From: Pomacea canaliculata
Taxonomy: Eukaryota; Mollusca; Gastropoda; Architaenioglossa; Ampullariidae
Length of the DNA stretch: 64,000 nucleotides
Direction: 5' to 3'
Assembly: GCF_003073045.1 (NCBI RefSeq)
Contig: NC_037603.1
Coordinates: 12,778,192 to 12,842,191, forward strand
A program made the translations under genes and the position numbers. Shown in pieces: positions 40,299 to 54,700 of the stretch. The stretch's first letter is position 1. Each line of letters begins with the position of its first letter. Under the pieces are notes generated by a model that saw only the letters and a list, made by a program, of their open reading frames with translations, was not told where the DNA came from and searched no databases.

Positions 40299-43200
40299 AT
40301 GGTCCAGACATCAAGTATGATCCAGTTGGCATGGATACTCCTTCTCCCGGCGGCTTTTTCAAGTAAGTATCCGCTGGACTATTTTCTTTACCAGCTGCAG
40401 GTTTCCAGCCTGGAGTTGAACTCTTTGCCGTTAATGGCGGGTCTGCCAGTCACATCACCCACTCGATAAATTCATCTGCAAGCAAGACGCTCTGCCTTCT
40501 CCGACCTATATTTGTGTCGCACGTCACGTCGCCAATGTTATGTTCAGTGTCGCAAATATTAATTGACTCCATGCCATGGCAGACTTGTTTCTCTGTGTCG
40601 CGGTGCGGGCTTCTCCATCTCTGTGTGTGTGATGCAGACTAATAGACAATCATCTGGAGAGAGGGAGGGAGGAAGGAGATGGGAGGAATGAAAGAGGCAG
40701 ACAGGCTGCCAGCTCTTGACGATTTCCTCACGAAGAAATCAGATACCTGATTTGTGGTAGATTTGTGTGTGGAGACCATGGCATGCAGTGTCAATTGGGG
40801 GTAATTACAGACATGGCACAGTCACCACGTCATCACTCACGGCACTAGAAACAAGGGCCACGGGAAATGAACCTTCTCCTTATCGGTTCCACAGTTGTTT
40901 TGAAAGCCATCGTTAGTCGTGAAGACGTTGGCGCCACGAAAACATCTTTTGCCTACGCATGGAAGCAACAGGTTGCAAAGGAAATACAGGGTTCGCTCGT
41001 GACCCCAGTTGGTTAACTGTAGATATTTGTTTGAGTACAATGTATTAGACAATGTAACTTGATTTTAAGATGCATGTCTATGAAGGATCTAAGAAGGAAG
41101 CATTTAAATTCATCAGTGTATACCAAGAGTACTGTCTGACCCAATACATTTTTTTCTGTGGCTGATTACAAAATCTGCTTTAACGTACCTGTTCGTTTCT
41201 AAAAATTTATTACCTTTTAATAGACTTTAGAAATTTTCGAATAGCGAACTGGAAACCTGTATCGTACTACTAGTGTATGAAGAAAGTTCTCTCTAAACGA
41301 AGAATAATTAATCAGGAGAAGGTTATCTTTGAATCATTTTCTTGATAACAACCAGAAACTAAATATTATCTTTTGAAGCCCATGACCATTGCGCCTATAC
41401 ATCACGAGCAGACGAGTGACACAGAAATAATGAAGTTGAAACAATACATGTGTAATTATGTGGTGTATTTCGAAAAGACAGCAATGCGGAAAAATGAAAT
41501 ATTACACATGTTTAATATTTTAAAGGAAGCACATATTTTGAGTGTGTTTTCCTGTGACTTCGCTACAACTCAGCTTGGAAGTCACGTGATCTGGAAAAAA
41601 GCTGATTACGGCGAGATTAGCGTTTATTATCCATTTAAACAAAGTTAATCGAGAGGACTTTCATTTAAACCTCTTATCAAAGTATCACCATGCAGATAGA
41701 ATACGGTAATCACAGTAAATATTATCGGCTGTCCTGACCCGCAAGGGCGTGTCTCTCCCATCCCGCCTACACTTAATAAGTCTTCTAAGTTTCGGAAATG
41801 GGATCGGAAGTAGAGTACACACCACAGCGAGGCTAGATACAGTTGCCATGCCGCCAGTCGATGTTACCAATGTTTTCTACTAGTTTTGGGTTTGGTTTTG
41901 GTTCTTCTGTTCATCCAATCTATTATTGGCCTTAAACAATGCTTAGAGCCAACAGATATGACTCTTTGACCATAAAGGAATCAGAACAAGCTTCACCGAG
42001 TTTGTGGATATATTTTGTAATACAGTATTTTCTAGACTTCACGTGTATTTATCAATATGATTAGCATCATTAACCGGATTTTCCCCAGGAAATCTACTCT
42101 ATGCTTAAGAGAAAAGCGCACATAGTTAAACATTGGTATGTCCTCCCTAACAGCATCATCCCTGAAGTCAAAGTCAACCTGGACATCCACCATTTCTCCC
42201 CATCCCCTTCAACAACCCATTGTTATCAATCTCAACCTTGTATTTTCTTGAAGCCAGGAGCTCCTTGATAGGTTACCTCCCTTCCCTCCCCCATTTTCCT
42301 AGTGTTTGCCAGAAAGATCCAGAACTACCAAGCAGTTGTCCTTCACTTTGGTGGCCTGTGGTGCGTGAAAACCCACATCAAGAAAGTAGGTCAGCCTGCT
42401 CGAAGGGAGTTTCCGGTGAGGGCTTTGCCCTCGGGGTTCAAGGGCTAGACAGGTCTCACCTCGGGTGAGGTGTCCAGCCATTGACGCACCACCATCCTAC
42501 TTAGCCTTTGACTCACTGCTTTTCTGCTCCTCCCCTTAACAAATATCGGAGTTGTCAATGGTAAACGTGTTCCCCCAGACCTGTCTACCCTGCTGGGCAG
42601 GAACGGGTACCTGGTTTATCTCGGAAGGTAATGTCGGGGGAGGATAAGGTTGGGCTTCGCCTTTCACATACCATGTTCTAGACAGGGTGAACCCTTCACA
42701 GCCACTGTCCTCATGGTCTGTAGGTTATCCCACCATTTATATATATATATCATTTAGATTACTGTCACTTTATATTTATGTAAAGCTGTAAGCTATGTCC
42801 CTGGTATTTACAGAAATAAATATATTCAACTTTAGTGCACTCTTGCTCACTTAATTTGTTTATCTTTGTTTACCAGCATCTGTCCTCCAGCTAAGCAACA
42901 GTACAGTTGCACCAGTTGTAAATGAAAGCCACTTAGAGTACAACTTCAGGCTAGTTGAGGGTTCCATAATTTTTGCAAAAGCTTCCGTTACTGTACGAGA
43001 AAGTCAAAGGATCAAGTGGTCTGCCTTACTGAAGCAAAACCACTTCTCTGTGCGTTGACTACCTTAAATTAAAGAAACAATCTGTTTTAGTGATGACACA
43101 TTATCTGCTTTCTGCTTTAGTGTAATAAATTGTTGTAGCACCATCGAGATTTTGGCTTGAATGATGTTTGTTGCAGTTCGACACGAGTCGAACTTGATCT

Positions 43201-46200
43201 GGGCTCAAACTCCATCCCTGCAACTGGTGGTGTCGCGCCTGGTGGGCATAGAAGGTGACCCCTCCGTGTGGGTCACCAACCGAATGCCGAGTGTCAAACA
43301 GATTAGTGCCCCGCACATCGGATGGGAGTTCAAGGCCCTGGGCTTTGACTACCGGAAGCAGATGCTTGTGTGGAGCGAGGCTATGAACAAAAAGATTCAG
43401 GGCTTGTACTTGAATGGGTTCGTATAACCTCTTAAGGTTCTGCTCTCTCTCTGTTGCATCCATACCACTTTCTTTTCTTCATTAGCGGAGTATAACTAGG
43501 GCTGGTTTATGTTTCTTCTAATGCGGGAAGGAACGGGTTCTTATACTGGAATTAAAAAACCCTCCGTTATTAACAGCAGCAGCATTGCCAACAACAGAAA
43601 TAAAAATAAACAACAACTTCCACCAACACCACCAACAACTCCATATAACTACACCTAGCAAAAGAAAGAACAGCAACGACAACTTCTAAATTTTGTCAAA
43701 TAAGATAAACAGCAAGTTGTTGACTCCAATGTCTTTATGGTACATGAATTCTGACTTGCTAGCCTTATATCAATAACAAATTACCAGAGAGCTCTAGACG
43801 CGGTCAAGAACACAAACGCACGTTGCAGGTCGACGGAGACAGTGGACGTGTATACGGGTACATCCTCTGAGGTTCTGGGGCTGGTCGTCGACTGGGTATC
43901 TAGCAACGTCTACTGGTCTGATGGCATCTACAACTGGATCATGATGGCGCCCTTGCGAAAGTCGGGTGGCCAAGACCAGATCTACCGAATCTTGGTGCAA
44001 GAGGGCCTGGACAACCCTCACGGCTTGGCTGTGTATCCCAAGAAGGGGTATGTCTCTACCGCCCACATCCTCTGTGTGGTCTAATGAAATCTCCAGAAAA
44101 AAGATAATTATAACGCTTAATATTTCAATTAACGTATCTTTGGAGGTTTAAAGGTCAAGGGTTGCACCTGCTTGTTGTCAAATAAATTTACAATCTTTCA
44201 AATATTATGTGCTTACTATTTTATCACTGTACCTCTTTTAACTTCTATAGCTTCAGATTTAAAAATCACATTTTACACTTTACGGTTTGATTCTTACTGA
44301 CCTGAACGTTTCCAGATACCTGTTCTTCTCCGACTGGGGCATCAGGCCACGCATTGAAGTCTGCGATCTCCTTGGCAACAACAGACGGACCATAGTTGAC
44401 TCGAACCTTGTGCACCCGAGAGGTCTGGCTTTGGATATGTCTCAGGATCGCATCTTCTGGGTGGACAGCGGTATATACTCTGTGGAAAGTGCCTCGCTGA
44501 ATGGAATGGGCCGCGAAGTTTTCAGAATAGACACCGGGACCAGCTACTACGGTATAGCAGTCCACAAGGTACGCGAGGTGGTCCGATCACTAAATTTGAT
44601 TTCAAAAGTTGAAATGAAAATGATAAAGACATATGTATTATCTGTGGTGTAAAGAATGGAACAAGAATATCTTGCTGCGTGTCTGTGTTGTTGAAGGATG
44701 ACTGTCATTGAAACTGTGTTATTGGTGTTGAAAGTAATACTGTCACCAAAACAACTCTCGATGTTGTTCTATTATGTACAATGATTGTCACAAACCTTTT
44801 TGTGTTTGACACAAACCTTTCTGCTTCTATCTATTTGTTGTAGAACTTTCTCTTCGTTACGGAGCAGTCAAACGGTTTGCTCAAGATTTTCAATCGGGTC
44901 GGACATGTTCCACCTGTCAGCTTCACACTGGGTAACGTGCCCAACAGCATCATCATGTACGATGAAAGTCAACAAGAGGGCAACAGCAGTGAGTCAACCG
45001 AAAAAAATATACAATTCGTTTATCGTTTAATCAGACGTCTTTTTTCTCTGAACCCTCTTCCCTGCAAATTTCCCTCCGTTCTTCGTTTAAGTTCATGTTG
45101 CAATGAGGACATACCTCTCTGTTTGTAACCTTGCACTTAATTTGATGTGTTTGTTTACTGAAACATCCTCTTGTCCCAGGTGCGTGCGATGCAGAAAAGT
45201 GCGCACACATGTGCGTGGATGACCCTCTGACTGGCCCCAAGTGTATTTGTGGCGAAGGTTACGTCCTGTTACCGGACAACAAAGGCTGCAACCGTACGTT
45301 GGACTTAACAGTCTAAATTCACGCCTTAACCAAAAGTAAAGGTCTAGAGACGCTGACTATCGTTCTGATATACACTTTCCTATACTTTTACGATGTTAAG
45401 TCTTCGAAAACTATTTGAAGTATTCTTTTTTTTCTTTTTTTCCGATGAGAAATCTGAAACTAAATATCTACTCTGTCCTTTATATCATCCTGTCTTTGCC
45501 TTAGCAGGGATTCGGGGGGTAGGGGAGGAAGCTATGACAACCAGTGAGACCGTTAGTGTTGGGGACACTGGAGGTGTCGTACACACACAATCACTCGGGT
45601 GTTCTTTCCACCAAAAATAATTTCTGGACGTAAAACGAATATTAACACAAATGTGAAGTACTCAAAGTCCTAGGGTTCACCTTCGACTTTAAGTATTTGA
45701 CTTCTTCTGTCTATCCACTCTTTTCTCTTTTTCTTATCTACCTCCTTTCTCCATCTTTCTTACCCTCTCTTTCTCTCATCTACTTTTTTGTCTTAAAATG
45801 CTACAAACTGATTTATTTACATTTTCTACGTTCTACTTTTATGTCGTGGCGCTCACATCCGTGACAGACAGATAAACAAATCTGTGATAAGCATTTCTTT
45901 AGTATATCCATCGGTATTACAATAAACATATCATCGGCTTAAGTTTGTGTCGATAAACTCATTTCAGCAAGTCACTGAGTCTATAAACATTTCTCTAGTA
46001 CACACATATTTTTGTTTCTTGACGCGTGATTTTTCTTTCAGTCACCAAACATTTTGTGCATCCCTCACACCTGTATGCTATCGGCGAGGCCATCTGCCAG
46101 TACCCTGCCAACATGGCCGACATGTCCCTGGACAACGTCACCTTGACCTCGCAATGCTTCCTGGCGGAACGTTACGGATACCTGGCCTTGACCTTTGACG

Positions 46201-48688
46201 GCGCCCAGAACATGCTCTACTACTCCAGCAACTACACCAACACCATTTCCGCCATTCCACTGGAAACGGGGGCCAAGGCAAAGATTGTGGCGGGAGGAAC
46301 TGGAACGGTCAAAGGTAAAAGCCAGAGCTACTCACTCCATCAGGGGTGGGGTAGGGGTGGGGATGACGTTTTAATTAAGCACATCCAGAGTCCTAAGATT
46401 CCTGAAATTTCACACCTCTGCAAGAAATGTTATCTGCTAACCATCGGCATCCTCGTCATGGTTTAGGAAAAATATTTCAACTACTTGCCCTCGCCTGCTT
46501 GAGAAGATGAGTTAGGGGTATGGGAAAAGAAAATCTAACCTGTTGGTCATCTGAAAACATCAGGAGGGGTTTCTCGAGCTGGGGTCTTGTTTCTATTGAG
46601 GTCTAATGTCCTCTGTAAAGTTTGTTAATACTTTTGCAGGCTTGGCGCTGGACTGGGTAAGCGGCAACCTGTTCTGGACCGACAGCACCAACAGCGTCCT
46701 CAAGGTGGCACGCAAGGACGGCGCCTACCAGCGGGTATTTGTTAACGACAAGGTGTTCAGCCCCCTGGGTATCGCAGTCCACCCAGCTAGAGGGTAAGAG
46801 TGGGAAGTTACTCTCACTTTGGCTTAGATGCTGACATTTTCTTGAATGACTGTCAGTTTTATTGTAATAATCAAATTACATAGAACAGAGAGAATCTTAA
46901 CGTAAAGATATCCTGGTAAAACAACTTTTCTGTCATCAGAAATGACAACTCAGTACCAAACAACACTCAAACTTTGTAAAATTTTTAAGAAAGGTAGTAA
47001 AAAAAAACTTGACAAAATCCTTTTAAAATAATCTTATTTCATTTGCTAACATAGATGTTTTTCATCATGCACAAGATCAGTTGATAAGAATTATTAAAAC
47101 AATATCCTTGTTTACCCACAGGACAGTCTACTGGACGGATCTCGGTGATGATGATTATTTAATGCACGCAAAGATAGAGAAAATAAATATGGACGGCACA
47201 GAACGAGAATTAGTCATTGAAGAACACGTTGGGCAGCCTAACCATCTTTTCATCGACTACCAGACAGATATGTAAGTCTTGAAAATTGTTCAAAATTCAT
47301 TGAAAGGCTTGATGACCCCCCAAAAAAAACAACTTTGTAGTGTCGATGTTCTGCTTACTGACAACATTTTGTGATGTTTGTAATGTATTTTTCAGAATGT
47401 ACTGGGCAGACTCTCAGCTAAACCAGGTGGGACAAGTTGACCTGAACACAAACATAAAATCTACTTTCTTCACCATGAAAAATGTTCGCTTCTACGGAAT
47501 CAGTCTTTTTAAGGTCTGTATCAGATTTTTCATCCTCGATTAAACTGTAGCACTGACATCTTAGTCTCTTGTATAAACGAATTTCGTTCCAGTTATGTGT
47601 TGTTGTACAGGGTGGGTCATGTTAGTGCAAATCTTTTGTAGGACCACCCCAACAGTGTCATCTCCACTTAGGTCTTAGGTTCTCTTTTTTTAGGTGTATT
47701 GTAGACCAGTGACTATTGTCGTTGTTATTATTGTTGTCGCTATTGTTATCAGGATCTGCTGCTGTGGACAGACAAAGGTGAGATGAATGGCATTCACGTG
47801 GCACGTCTGGACAAGATGCGCAAGGTTCGTGGTATCATCCACCCCAGCTACGGCGACGCCAGCGACATCATCACCTTTGACCCCCTGGCGCAGCCCAAGT
47901 TAAAGTGTGAGTTCATGCTTGAAGTCTGTGGGGGGAGGGTTAGGGATGCAGGCTCCCCCATACACCTGTTGTCCGAATACCGGTGACAAATGTTTAGACA
48001 AATCTTTGCCCCTACACCCACCTTCTTCCACCCGTCCTCAACCATGCACGTCAACATTTTTTCTAAAAGCTAAAAATCAAGGTTTTTTCTATCTGTCCTT
48101 TCAAGTGGCGTCCTTCTGTCTGTCTAACTGACCTGTAAAATGACGTTCATGTGTTAGTGTCTTTGTTCGACTATTCAGCTGTCTTTGTTTCCTTGTCATT
48201 TCTGTGTGATTGTGATTGTGATTGTGTGATTAGGAACCTTCATATTTTCAAATTTGACTGCGTAGTGGTTTCAGTAGGTTTAATTAGCGCGCAATCAATG
48301 CATCCACTTGACCTACAGTTCTACACAGAAGGTTGGCTACATCAGCAGTCAAAGGGAAGCAAGAAGGTGGCCGTTAATTCAAAGTTAGGGAAATGTACAT
48401 TGTACATCCTCAAGCTCTTTACCAAAAGAAAAAAAAACCTTCACCCTTTTTATGTCATTAGGGTGTGAAGCGTGAAAGACATCCCTTAACTTAGTACCAA
48501 ATTAATGTGAAGGCTAATTAACCCTAACCCTGGTTAGCTCCACTTCCTAGCTACATTATCGTCACCAACTCTCTATGGGGTCGGGTACCCATTCCTTATT
48601 GTTGACAACTGGATCCAACTGGGGAGTTACTGCGCCACACGGAAATCGAACCAGGGCGCCTCTTGGTTAATCTTATTCCCTTTACCTT

Positions 48689-48719
<31 letters not shown>

Positions 48720-51700
48720 AAGAAAGAGAGTTTAAAAGTGAAAAAGACAGAGAGTCAATGCTCGGTAGATTGCGACACCCTCAATCATGCTGACGGAGAA
48801 ATGTAAGGACGGATAAACTTTTGAAAGTGTATCTTCCTTGTTTGTCATGGAACTGGTGTGCTTCTCTAACAGCCAAATGTCCAGAAGGGGAAGATAAGTG
48901 CCAGCAACTGTGTCTCCCTCACGGCAAAAGTTACTACACCTGTCACTGCGGCCTGGGATACCAGCTGGACGACAATGGCTACCACTGTAGATCAGGTAGA
49001 CTACAGGTGTCAGTAGGTTGTGGTTACTGTAATGCTTCCTACAGACCAAATCTGTATTTTATCACGAAATAATAATAATATTTAATAATTATAAATAAAT
49101 AATATAATAAACAATATTATTTATTAATTTATAATTATTATTACTGTTTTTGTTATTTTAACTTTTTTTATAGAGTGCATCTCGTACCTACTCAGTGGGC
49201 TCATTGTTACTCAATTTGAGTTTCAACAAACAGCAAACCAAATGTCTGAATCTGAAGTTTGTGCAATTTCTATTATGAAATTCCTTAAAAATGGACAAGT
49301 AACAGCTTACGGGGACTGATCTGTGTCTTTTTGTATTCTTCTCTCACCGATCTTTGTCTTGATGTGCTTTGGGTCGTTGCTGCCAAAGGATGCGATGCAT
49401 CCTTCCATCTCGGTGGCAGTTTCTTTAGACCGGGAGACATCAGTGTCTTTTATAAATAATAATGTTAGTAAAAGCACAAACTTCCCTTAGTATTTCATCA
49501 GCTAAAAGGTTACCCATTCTTAGCTGTTTCTGTTATCATAGAATTCACAATTTTGATGTGGCGTCGTTACAGTCATCTTACCGCTCATCTACGACAATTG
49601 TTTCGTCACGCAGAGCTCGTCAACGACAACTTTCTGATCGTCAACGACGCGCAGAAGCAGATCTATCAGATCGACACCCGCAACGGCGCCATCAGCGCTC
49701 TGGGGCTGGCCACGGAGCACGAACCCATTGCCCTCGATTTCGACCCTCTGACGTCACATGTGTACTGGTCCGACAACACTGCGCATGTCCTGGCGCGCAC
49801 GGAACTCCAGTCCCGCGAGACAGAGCTCGTACGGAAGCTCTCCGAAAGTAAGTTCACAATCTGTTTATGACTTTTTTCTCATTTCTTCCTTTGGAGATTT
49901 TTTTAAAGCAGGATGAGGCACTTACATGGCTTCGAGTTTTGTAATTAAAAGTCCGTCTCGTAGCCCAAGATTTTTTTAGAAAATAAAATTAATATTTGCT
50001 GACACTATGAATGAACAAAATGGTTGAATTTGCCTGGTACCCCGAGTTTCTGTCTTCAAGCTACCTGCAGATCTAAAATCGTTTTTTTAAACAAAGAATT
50101 CAACTTCTGGTCTGATCATGTTTCTGTCGTGAATATTGTAAGTGCAATCATGCTTCTGTTGGCTTCAGAGGCCATTTGTGATGGCATCGCAGTTGACTTC
50201 GTCAACCAGCTCCTCTTCTACACAGACACGGGCAATGACGTCATTGGAGTTGTGTCCATTGTCGACATCTCAAAGTTTAGGACACTCATTAACCACAGCC
50301 TTGACGAGCCACGTGATATTGTCGCGTCACCAACTGAGGGGTAAGGTAGATGTTCCAGGGAATCGTAAAACTTAGTGTTTGTATTAAAATATTCGATAAG
50401 TAGAATATGGCATGACAGTATTTATAATAGAATAATATATAAGTAAAGCATGGCATGATATATAAGGAGCACCAGTTAAATGTAGAATGACGTAATCATG
50501 ATGTGAGTGATGAAGAACGACGATGGTTATGAAGGTAGCAAAGACGGCGAAAATATATTGTTGTGCTTCAATTGTGAAATTTCTGGTAAATAATGCAGGA
50601 AGATTTACTGGTCGGATTGGGGTAAAGAACCTCGGATCTCCTCGGCGAGCATGGATGGCACCGGGATTACGATAGTGATCTCCCTTAAAACTCTCTCCTG
50701 GCCTAACGGACTCGCCCTTGACGTCAGAGGTAACCTCTCCTACTCCGTAAAACGCTTTTGCATTGTCTTGATGGGGATTTTTAAATTAAAAATACAACAA
50801 ACACCAATACCAAAAAATTCCCCATCAGGTAATAGTTTTTTGTAGACTCTTACAATACCTTATACCTGTTAATTTAACACCTTGCACAAAGCAAATTAAA
50901 ACATTAAAATATATAACATTAATGTGGAGGTGATATTTATTGTTATTGTTTTTTGTATGAAATGGTAATATATTTACATTTCTCTCGACTTCGCACATAG
51001 GATTTGCGAGTGGTTTGACTCTATATTTGTACTTTTTTGTTTTTATTTGTGTAAACGTCATCAAGTCCGCTCTATAGTGGAGTCCGTTCTATATAAAGCT
51101 GTTGATGTGTTGATGTAGGACATTGTAGAATGTAAGTGAAGGTGTTAGACAAAGAGTGAGAGATGGTGTTTGGGCAGGTCGAGTGCTGTACTGGGCAGAC
51201 GCACAGGCCAACTCCATCCACATGTACAACATCGACACGCAGACCAACCGCACCATGGTCATCGAACCTGCCGCCCACTACTTCGGCCTCTTCGTCATGG
51301 GAGACTTTCTCTACGTCACCGACTGGCGCCGGAAGTACGTTCGGAGTAGTCCTTTTTATTCAAAGCTAACACATTATTTTATAAAAGCGAACACATATTT
51401 ACACGTGCAGAATGCTTATTTTTCACTGTTTCACTCCCTCCTTCCACTCGACATTGCAGCTCTCTGGCCAGGATGCACAAGTCTGGGGGAGAAATCATGC
51501 CTTACAGCACTGCCAATTTCACAAAACTTTACGGTATCAGTGGCTTCAACTCCTCTGAAATACTTCGAGGTATGAACTTTTCATCTTCAGGATCAACATC
51601 TCCCAGACACTAATCACTCAATAGTTATAATAACTCCTCGCTTTAAAAGCGATTTGAATTTTTCAGTAGCGTACAATGTACAAAGTATTTCTGGAAAGTA

Positions 51701-54700
51701 TTATAAACGAAGAAAGGGTGGCAAAAATCTAGACAATTGTTATTACTTCAGGTTACAATTTTATTCATTTCTTTGCTCTGCACAGCCGTGAGTGTGTGTA
51801 GGAACAACTCGTGTGCTCACCTGTGCATACCTCTGCCCCACAACGAACGGCGCTGCATGTGTTCTGATAATTACATGGAGACACCTGGAGGAGGATGCTT
51901 TCCATGTGAGTCTTGACTCCCAGCTTTGTTTATGTGCTCTTTGAAGCTATAATCTCTCGAGAAACTCTTTCTATTATGTCTAACACGTAACTACAAAATG
52001 AATTTTAACAACAATTTTATAGTTATAATTTACAGGTTCCGACATTTCTTTTGGTATTTCTTACTGCGTTATACAGGTTTGAAGTGTGTAGGTACCCTAG
52101 CGGCCTTTTTGAGAAAAACAGGTTCAAAATTTTTTTAGCAATCCTACGAGGTTTATCTTAGCAACTAATAATTCTAATAGCTCACATTGTACTCAATTGT
52201 CTATGGTTATGTGTGGATACATACAATAATATTATATCTCTCTATTTATACTCACATAATACCTACAAATTTGTAGGTGTATGTACACATAACATATAAA
52301 TGTGTATATGTATGTACACGCTATTGTGTTTGTGTATGTAGACAGCATGTTATCGTGTATGTTTGTGTACAAGTACGCGTAAACCGTAGGCATATGTCTA
52401 GCTAGGACTACAAGTGCACTTGTTTTGATTTCTGTATATTCACCTGGGTCTTCTTCCTCTCATCGTGTCTTTAGTATTTGATGAGAGTACCACGACGTCA
52501 AAGCCAGCTGAGCCCACCTCTTCACGCTCTTCATCTGAAGACTTTTCGTCTCACCATTTCACCTCTCACTATGACCATGACGAGGAGCACGAGGTCGATC
52601 ACGATGACGACGACGAGTTCGATAAGGGGTCCCCGAGCTTACCAGCCTCCGCCACCACACCCACCACAGCAGTTACCAAGGAGACGCCTCCTAGTTCCCA
52701 GACTAACTCGGAGACGCCTCCTAGTTCCCAGACTAACTCGAAGGAGACGCTGCCTAGTTTCCAGACTAACTCGCCCCTGCCAACGGGAAACAGTCCACGT
52801 CCAACGATGACGTCGTCCACCAGCCCAAAGCACGTGACTCCAACGCCTAGGACTGGGTCTGGCACCAGCGCCAGGGTAGCGGAGACAGACAAGCCTCCCG
52901 TCGCTGGGGAAAGCCAGAGTCAGCGTGAGTTGGACAGTCTATCTTTGCTTATTTCGTGGAATTTTAAAAGTAAACATCTTGTCCATTCTGTTACAAATTG
53001 TGTGAACTAAGTCTTGATGTTACTGCTTGACGCGGATATGTGTGGATAATGTAACCTCTATGTCCAGTGGTGTCTAAGACAGCAAGTGAATTTATTCTGA
53101 GTTCCAGTTGCCACACAGGTAAACATTACAAAAGACATTCAGGGCTTCTGCTAAGGCTAAATTCTTTGGGGTCCCAGGGACCCCTTCTTCAGACTTTTAA
53201 GGGGTCCATGTTCTTCGCCCAAATTTGAATGGGACCCCATTGACGAAAATTGAAGGGGTCCTCCGAGCTTTTAATGCGTACTGTACGCAATTTTTTGCGT
53301 AAGCAGAAGCCCTGTGACATAAAAAGCAAAAATCTAACCAAAACACAAACAAAAACAAGCGACAAAAATTAACAACAAACAAACGATAACCGATTAACAA
53401 AATTCAACCAATAAACAATTATCAAAACACTAACAATAAACAATCCAGCAGCAAAAACAAACAAGCAAAATTACACAAAAAATAAAAGCCTAACGAAAGT
53501 CCTGTTAGTCAGATTTCCTAATTGTTGTTTTCTTTTTCTATGTTAGAAGCCAACTCGGGTACCATCGTTGCCGTGGCAGTCGTTCTGTCTGCTCTTCTGG
53601 TGTCCGCTGGGGTGATAGCGTTCATAGTGTACAAGAGGTAAAGTTGACAAAAATAAAAGTGATAGATGCTTCTTTCATTAGGGGAGTGACCGATACTCAT
53701 GCTTATTATTTCCTCTCGACATTACACGCTGTATATTTTATTACACTTCTCACATAAAAATGTTAAGTTAATTAGCAACGTCGACTGCACTCACTTTAAG
53801 ACTCTCACAACACAAGACATGATTATGGAAGGAAAAAACAGAATTGTGTTGGCTTAATGTAGCAAAACATAACTAGAAATAACTAGTGACAGTTGGGTTG
53901 GATTGGTATATAAGTAGACAATAACTAGTGACAATTGTGCAGTGGCAATCGTTTTGGTAAATCTTCTGGTGGCTGCTGCGGTTTCAGCGTCCCTGCTCAA
54001 CAAGAGGTAAGGTGAAGAGAGATGAAGAGGCTGACAGATGTTGCAAAAGAGAGTGGTGGATATTTTCCCTTAGTTCTACCTCAAAACAATTAGTGACCAT
54101 TGTGATGGATGCTAGAACAAAGTCTAAGTGGACAAGAACTATATTTGGCATGCATATTAAACAAGTTTTAATTCACGTGCAGTTTATATTGGTCATACAT
54201 CTTTTTTTTTTTTTGGTTCTACATCCAAAAGAAAAAGGAGACAAAACTCATTGAAACTTTCTGTGCTGATATTCTCTAGACCACGGCGGAACGATATATT
54301 TATATGTGTATATGTGTGTAATAAGAACAAAACAGAAATCACTATACATTTCTCAACACAGTCTGTACAAAAAAACTGTCAAGCCTACTTCATTTATTCA
54401 CAATTAGCATTTGACTCGAGACTAGTCTGGCGGAGTGCAACGCGAAGATCCAGACAAGATAATGACGAGTGTGTCAAAGACCTCTAGAATCTACCATGTC
54501 TGCCCTGTAACTCTGGGGTTGACAGAGTTTGAATGTACGAACGGTGAGGAGAAGATTGACAAAATGACAACGACGATAATTTCTTGATCCTCATAGGTCG
54601 TCAAAAAGGAAGGAAAGCCACAAAAATATTTCCATTATTGTGGGAAGAACATTTTCAGCCACGCTTCTTCTGTTGTTACTTTATACTCTAGTCATAACAA

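Noticed and set aside
52478-52892. Other long frames over the receptor stalk on both strands
   Set aside because: The repetitive, GC-rich stalk exon opens several frames; only the frame joined by phase to the EGF and membrane exons fits the gene.
53547-54006. Use of both membrane exons in one transcript
   Set aside because: The first copy ends in phase 2 while the second begins in phase 1, so joining them in series shifts the frame; only mutually exclusive use is compatible.
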